From: an uncultured Lachnospiraceae bacterium | GTDB lineage: Bacteria; Bacillota; Clostridia; Lachnospirales; Lachnospiraceae | Reading direction: 5' to 3' | Assembly (NCBI GenBank): GCA_910585935.1 | Contig: CAJUHN010000060.1 | Coordinates: 1-16,877, forward strand | Length of the DNA: 16,877 nucleotides | Part shown: positions 13,800 through 16,877 of the stretch, one piece after another | How the letters are laid out: the number at the start of each line of letters is the position of its first letter | Numbering within the stretch: the stretch's first letter is position 1 | Translations under genes and position numbers: made by a program | Notes under the pieces: model-generated | Databases searched by the model: none | What the model saw: the letters and a program-made list of their open reading frames with translations, nothing else | Told to the model about the DNA's origin: nothing

Positions 13800-14531
13800 T
13801 CATTTATTTTCTTTTATAAATTGATAAATATTCGTTCTGAGTTCTCCCTGTTCATAAAGCCATTCTCGTGTTCGCAGCGGTTCTTCTATCGTAATTATTT
13901 TCGTAATAGAAGAAGGATTTCCACCTAATATAAAAATACGGTCAGATAAGTAAATCGCTTCATCAATATCATGTGTTACGAAAAGAGTGGTTTTATTTAA
14001 TTGTTCTTTCATAGAAACCAGCCAATCTTGCATATCTGTTCTAGTAATCACATCTAATGCACCAAAAGGTTCATCTAATAACAAAATATCTGATTCACAA
14101 AGAGCAGTTCTTAAAAAAGCAGCTCTTTGCCTCATACCACCAGAAAGAGCAGAGGGATAAACATTTTCATAACCTTCCAGCCCAAAAATCGGAAAATTAG
14201 CCAGCGCTTGCTTTCTCACATCTTCCTCTTTATGATGAATCTTCCCATATAGACAGACATTTTCTAAGATAGTCTTCCAAGGGAAAAGTAAATCATTTTG
14301 AGGCATATAAGAAAAATGAGTGGAAATACCATAAATTTGCTGTTCATCTACATAAATTTTTCCTTTTTGAGGTACTAAAATTCCAGCTAGTATATTTAAA
14401 ATAGTAGATTTGCCACATCCAGAAGGTCCTACAATACTCACAAATTCACCTTGATTCACTTGAAAAGATAATCCGCAAAATATGTTTTTGGTTGAATAAG
14501 AAAAAGATAATTGTTCCATTTTTAATTTCAT
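13800..14531 (-). CDS. thiZ: ATP-binding subunit of thiamine-precursor ABC importer
   Basis: A 243-residue ABC ATPase of the SsuB/ThiZ type. Walker A is GPSGCGKST (35-43), Q-loop Q78 in MPQND, signature LSGGMRQR (129-136), Walker B ILLLDEP (149-155) with GALD D-loop, and H187 as switch histidine in VTHD. It is the last gene of the TPP-riboswitch operon, 36 bases after thiY, and powers import of a thiamine pyrimidine precursor. Naming rests on operon order and the riboswitch; the ATPase alone would not distinguish it from sulfonate or taurine systems. Confidence 0.88.
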   Translation of the reverse strand: MKLKMEQLSFSYSTKNIFCGLSFQVNQGEFVSIVGPSGCGKSTILNILAGILVPQKGKIYVDEQQIYGISTHFSYMPQNDLLFPWKTILENVCLYGKIHHKEEDVRKQALANFPIFGLEGYENVYPSALSGGMRQRAAFLRTALCESDILLLDEPFGALDVITRTDMQDWLVSMKEQLNKTTLFVTHDIDEAIYLSDRIFILGGNPSSITKIITIEEPLRTREWLYEQGELRTNIYQFIKENK

Positions 14532-14567
14532 AATAATATTTTCCTTTTTATAAAGTAAATCTCTGAT

Positions 14568-15620
14568 TTATTGCGGCAAAAATTCATTTGTATAACAAGA
14601 AGAAGCAGGAATTTTTTGATGAATCACACCATATTCTACCATAAAATCTGTATAATTGTCCCAGACCTCATCTTTCATAATCCCCCATTGAACAGTATCT
14701 TCTTTATATTTAGAGGATAAGAAATTTTGAGATTTTTTTAGCATTTCTACATCATAATCAGGTGCGAATTTATTCAGGATTTCTGCGCTTTTTTCAGGAT
14801 TTTTAATCGCATAATCATATCCTTTTTCGGTAGCAGATAAAAATTTACGGATGATATCAGGATTTTTTTCTATCATCGTATTATTTGTAATAATAATAGG
14901 AGTATAATAATCTAGACGAGAATCTAATTGTCTGAGTTCCATATAATTTAATGGAAAATTATTCATGGATGCTTTCACATTATCCCATCCTTCAAAGAAC
15001 CACATAATATCCACTTTATCCTTTAAAGCTTCAAAGCCTGCTCCATCAGAGATGATAATATTCAATTTAGAAAAATCTGCTTGTACACCATTCATTACCG
15101 CCTTTATCACAGCTTCTTCTCCCGGTCCGCCCCAGCCTGCATAAGTTTTCCCTTCAAAATCTTTTACAGAAACGATTCCTTTTTCCTTATAAGAGGCAAA
15201 ACCAGAAGTATTATGTTGAATAATAGTCGCAACTGCTTTAATTGGAAGAGGATCTTCTGAGGTGAGTGCAATGGTGACATCTTCTTGATAACTGATTCCA
15301 AAATCTCCTTTTCCTGCTGCAATTAAAGAGGCAGTAGCTCCATCTGTAGGCTCTATAATTTTCACATTTAGACCTTCTTCTTCATAATATCCCTTTTCTA
15401 ACGCAACATACATACCTGTATGATTTGTATTTGCCACATAATCTAAAATAACAGTGATATCCTCTAAACGTGCTTCTGTTTTGCTGTCATCTGTCGTTTT
15501 TTTGAGTTGTATATTAGAATCGCTTTCCGTTATCTTATTTGTATCTTCTTTACTGCATCCTGTGAGAAGTAAAGTCAAAATTCCTCCCAAGGCAATCACT
15601 TTTTTTAAATTTTTTTTCAT
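14568..15620 (-). CDS. thiY: Substrate-binding lipoprotein of thiamine-precursor importer (NMT1/THI5-like)
   Basis: A 350-residue lipoprotein: lipobox LLLTGC with C22, linker to about residue 50, then a THI5/NMT1-like periplasmic-binding domain. [20 protein letters not shown] is the characteristic N-terminal strand-helix of the family, followed by [12 protein letters not shown] and GISYQEDV. In related systems ThiY binds formylaminopyrimidine or hydroxymethylpyrimidine and delivers it to ThiX. Its start overlaps the thiX stop by four bases (15617-15620), implying translational coupling. No thiamine biosynthesis gene is in the window, so the salvage enzymes must be elsewhere. Confidence 0.9.
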   Translation of the reverse strand: MKKNLKKVIALGGILTLLLTGCSKEDTNKITESDSNIQLKKTTDDSKTEARLEDITVILDYVANTNHTGMYVALEKGYYEEEGLNVKIIEPTDGATASLIAAGKGDFGISYQEDVTIALTSEDPLPIKAVATIIQHNTSGFASYKEKGIVSVKDFEGKTYAGWGGPGEEAVIKAVMNGVQADFSKLNIIISDGAGFEALKDKVDIMWFFEGWDNVKASMNNFPLNYMELRQLDSRLDYYTPIIITNNTMIEKNPDIIRKFLSATEKGYDYAIKNPEKSAEILNKFAPDYDVEMLKKSQNFLSSKYKEDTVQWGIMKDEVWDNYTDFMVEYGVIHQKIPASSCYTNEFLPQ

Positions 15621-16396
15621 TTTCGTTTTATCCTTTCTGAGTTAGTATCTTCTTTTTTAGAATATGGAATGGAATGTTTTTGAATAATACTGACTATCCC
15701 ATTCATAAATAAACTGAGCAATACAATCATAATGACACAAGCAAATACCTTATCTAACATATATCCATTTTTGACTTTCAGCATATAATACCCAAGTCCT
15801 TTTTGAGAAGCGATCCATTCTCCTACTACTGCACCAGAAATACTATAGGTAGCAGCAACTCTAAGACCAGAGAAAAGAGAGGGAAGAGAAGCTGGAAGTT
15901 TTACTAAAGTATAGATTTGATATTTTTTTGCTCCATATGATTTCACTAGATTAATATAATTTTTGTCCAATTCTGCCATTCCATCAGTAAAATTGACAAC
16001 AATAGGGAAAAAGCACATCAAAACAACCGTGAGAACTTTAGGAGCTAACCCAAAACCTAAATAAATAATAAAGATAGGAGCTAATACAATCACAGGAATG
16101 GTCTGTGTGACAACTAAAATAGGATATAAACAACTCTTTATCATAGTAAAAGCATCCATAAGAATACCTAAAAAAATTCCAAGGAATAAAGCGATAAAAA
16201 TTCCTAAAAAAGCTTCCATTACTGTGATAGAACTATGTTGTAATAAAATAGAGAACTCTTGAAAAAAAGTTTTTGTTATCTTGATAGGAGAAGGTAAAAT
16301 GTAGAGTGGAATATCAAATAATGTTACAAGGAGTTCCCATAAAAGCAAAAGTCCTAACATAACGCCGATAGGAAAGATTTTTTTTCGTAGCTGCAA
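15617..16396 (-). CDS. thiX: Permease subunit of thiamine-precursor ABC importer
   Basis: A 259-residue ABC permease with about six transmembrane segments. The cytoplasmic coupling loop (EAA-like) is [20 protein letters not shown], about residues 149-168, followed by [18 protein letters not shown] typical of SsuC/ThiX permeases. The start is a TTG (16396) supported by AAGGAGG at a seven-base distance; no ATG fits as well. It is the first gene after the TPP riboswitch and its terminator, so thiamine pyrophosphate should repress the operon. Confidence 0.9.
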   Translation of the reverse strand: MQLRKKIFPIGVMLGLLLLWELLVTLFDIPLYILPSPIKITKTFFQEFSILLQHSSITVMEAFLGIFIALFLGIFLGILMDAFTMIKSCLYPILVVTQTIPVIVLAPIFIIYLGFGLAPKVLTVVLMCFFPIVVNFTDGMAELDKNYINLVKSYGAKKYQIYTLVKLPASLPSLFSGLRVAATYSISGAVVGEWIASQKGLGYYMLKVKNGYMLDKVFACVIMIVLLSLFMNGIVSIIQKHSIPYSKKEDTNSERIKRK

Positions 16397-16495
16397 AGAA
16401 CTGCCTCCTTTCTTAAAAATCGAGTGAGAAAATGTATCTCTCTACTCGCTACGCAAGTATAAGTTTGCGTCAGTAATTATTTTTTTATTATGCAT

Positions 16496-16529
16496 AAAAA
16501 AAACCATGTCATGGATTACCATGACACGG
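16496..16529 (-). terminator. TPP-riboswitch terminator before thiX
   Basis: On the minus strand CCGTGTCATGG (16529-16519) pairs with CCATGACATGG (16514-16504) around a TAAT loop, 11 bp including one G-U pair, followed by eight Ts (16503-16496). It lies between aptamer and thiX and is the expected OFF structure when TPP is bound. Confidence 0.9.
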
Positions 16530-16550
16530 CTTCGTATAACTTTAGTATAA

Positions 16551-16642
16551 ATAGTATTTCCTACGTCGGCATTATCCGAATCAGGTATAAGGGTCGAAAT
16601 TCTCAATTTCCTCTCAGACCGTTTACGGCCTCCCCAATATGA
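16551..16642 (-). promoter_or_regulatory. TPP riboswitch (thi-box)
   Basis: Minus-strand sequence carries the diagnostic TPP motifs: GGGG at the P1/P2 entry (16635-16632), CTGAGAGG (16617-16610), ACCC before P4, and ACCTGATTCGG, GGATAATGCCGACGTAGG (16586-16560). Binding of thiamine pyrophosphate normally shuts the operon off through the downstream terminator. The P3 arm is short here. Identification from conserved motifs by eye. Confidence 0.97.
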
Positions 16643-16673
16643 AATTTTTAAAAGTCTGCTTTTTCCAGATAAT

Positions 16674-16702
16674 ATTATCTATTAAAATAGAAAAAAATGC
16701 AA
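16674..16702 (-). promoter_or_regulatory. Promoter of the TPP riboswitch-thiXYZ operon
   Basis: Minus strand TTGCAT (16702-16697), 17-base spacer, GATAAT (16679-16674), about 30 bases before the aptamer. Confidence 0.65.
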
Positions 16703-16754
16703 GTACTTTTTTTATTTTTAATAAAAAGTTGTTGCAGTTCAGTCTATTTGAGCC

Positions 16755-16877
16755 TCAAAGGTTCGCTCCGGCAAGGAAGTATTCCAGCGAAACCGCGCTC
16801 TCGCTCCGTTCCAGACGTAGCGGATACTAAATTCGCAAATCCCGCTTCTTGCGGGTTTGCTTATTAAGTACCAACGT
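16755..16877 (-). repeat. Structured dispersed repeat, copy G (cut by window end)
   Basis: Minus-strand copy whose 5' half lies beyond the window. Present are the 3' flank GCCGGAGCGAACCTTTGA, the right arm with GGAATACTTCCTTG, a GAGA tetraloop hairpin, CTGGAACGG, and a central hairpin GCAAACCCGC-AAGAA-GCGGGATTTGC. Its 3' end lies about 53 bases upstream of the thi operon promoter, in the same direction. Confidence 0.9.

Noticed and set aside
16420..16475. Small hairpins between the thi terminator and thiX (ACGCAA/TTGCGT and CGAGT/ACTCG)
   Set aside because: Short stems with no established role; they may affect thiX translation, but nothing supports it.
16639..16830. 63-residue open frame near the window end
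   Set aside because: It overlaps the thi promoter and repeat copy G on the opposite strand; no coding evidence.

Overview
The window is low-GC, AT-biased DNA with strong purine-rich ribosome binding sites, two riboswitch-controlled operons, lipoprotein signals and a choline-binding-type secreted hydrolase. This points to a Gram-positive Clostridia genome, probably Lachnospiraceae; that placement is inference from gene content and style. There are no rRNA or tRNA genes and no intact transposase. The window starts and ends inside copies of the same dispersed repeat, so it may be a contig broken at repeats.

Layout. 1-407: two head-to-head copies of a structured repeat. 458-1691: a promoter, a NiCo (czcD-type) riboswitch with an overlapping terminator, and a cation diffusion facilitator (CDF) metal exporter. 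1764-4140: a lipoprotein with an S41-type protease fold, then a beta-lactamase-fold serine hydrolase. 4192-4680: an apparent hicA remnant and an intact hicB. 4872-4926: a core-deleted copy of the repeat. 4981-7104 (minus): a secreted amidase_6/choline-binding protein, then an HD-domain hydrolase. 7205-7674: a second head-to-head repeat pair. 7885-10032: a large lipoprotein made of two tandem homologous halves, closed by a strong terminator. 10269-12646: an FAD oxidoreductase with a C-terminal Rieske domain, overlapping by 4 bp a tocopherol-cyclase-family protein. 12759-13499 (minus): a TatD-family metallohydrolase. 13591-13771: another repeat. 13800-16702 (minus): promoter, TPP riboswitch, terminator and thiX-thiY-thiZ, a thiamine-pyrimidine-precursor ABC importer. 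16755-16877: a truncated repeat.

The least ordinary content is the repeat family: six core-containing copies (A, B, D, E, F, G) and one core-less derivative (C) in under 17 kb, about 165-195 bp when complete. In each complete copy the long outer arms are complementary, but the arm sequence changes between copies. Paired substitutions compensate one another, a small hairpin always carries a GNRA tetraloop, and the central hairpin changes sequence while staying a hairpin. This looks like selection for, or mechanistic maintenance of, a folded RNA or DNA. Several copies sit just upstream of apparent promoters, in the same direction as the gene.

The two riboswitches give the best-supported physiology: transition-metal export, and thiamine precursor salvage.
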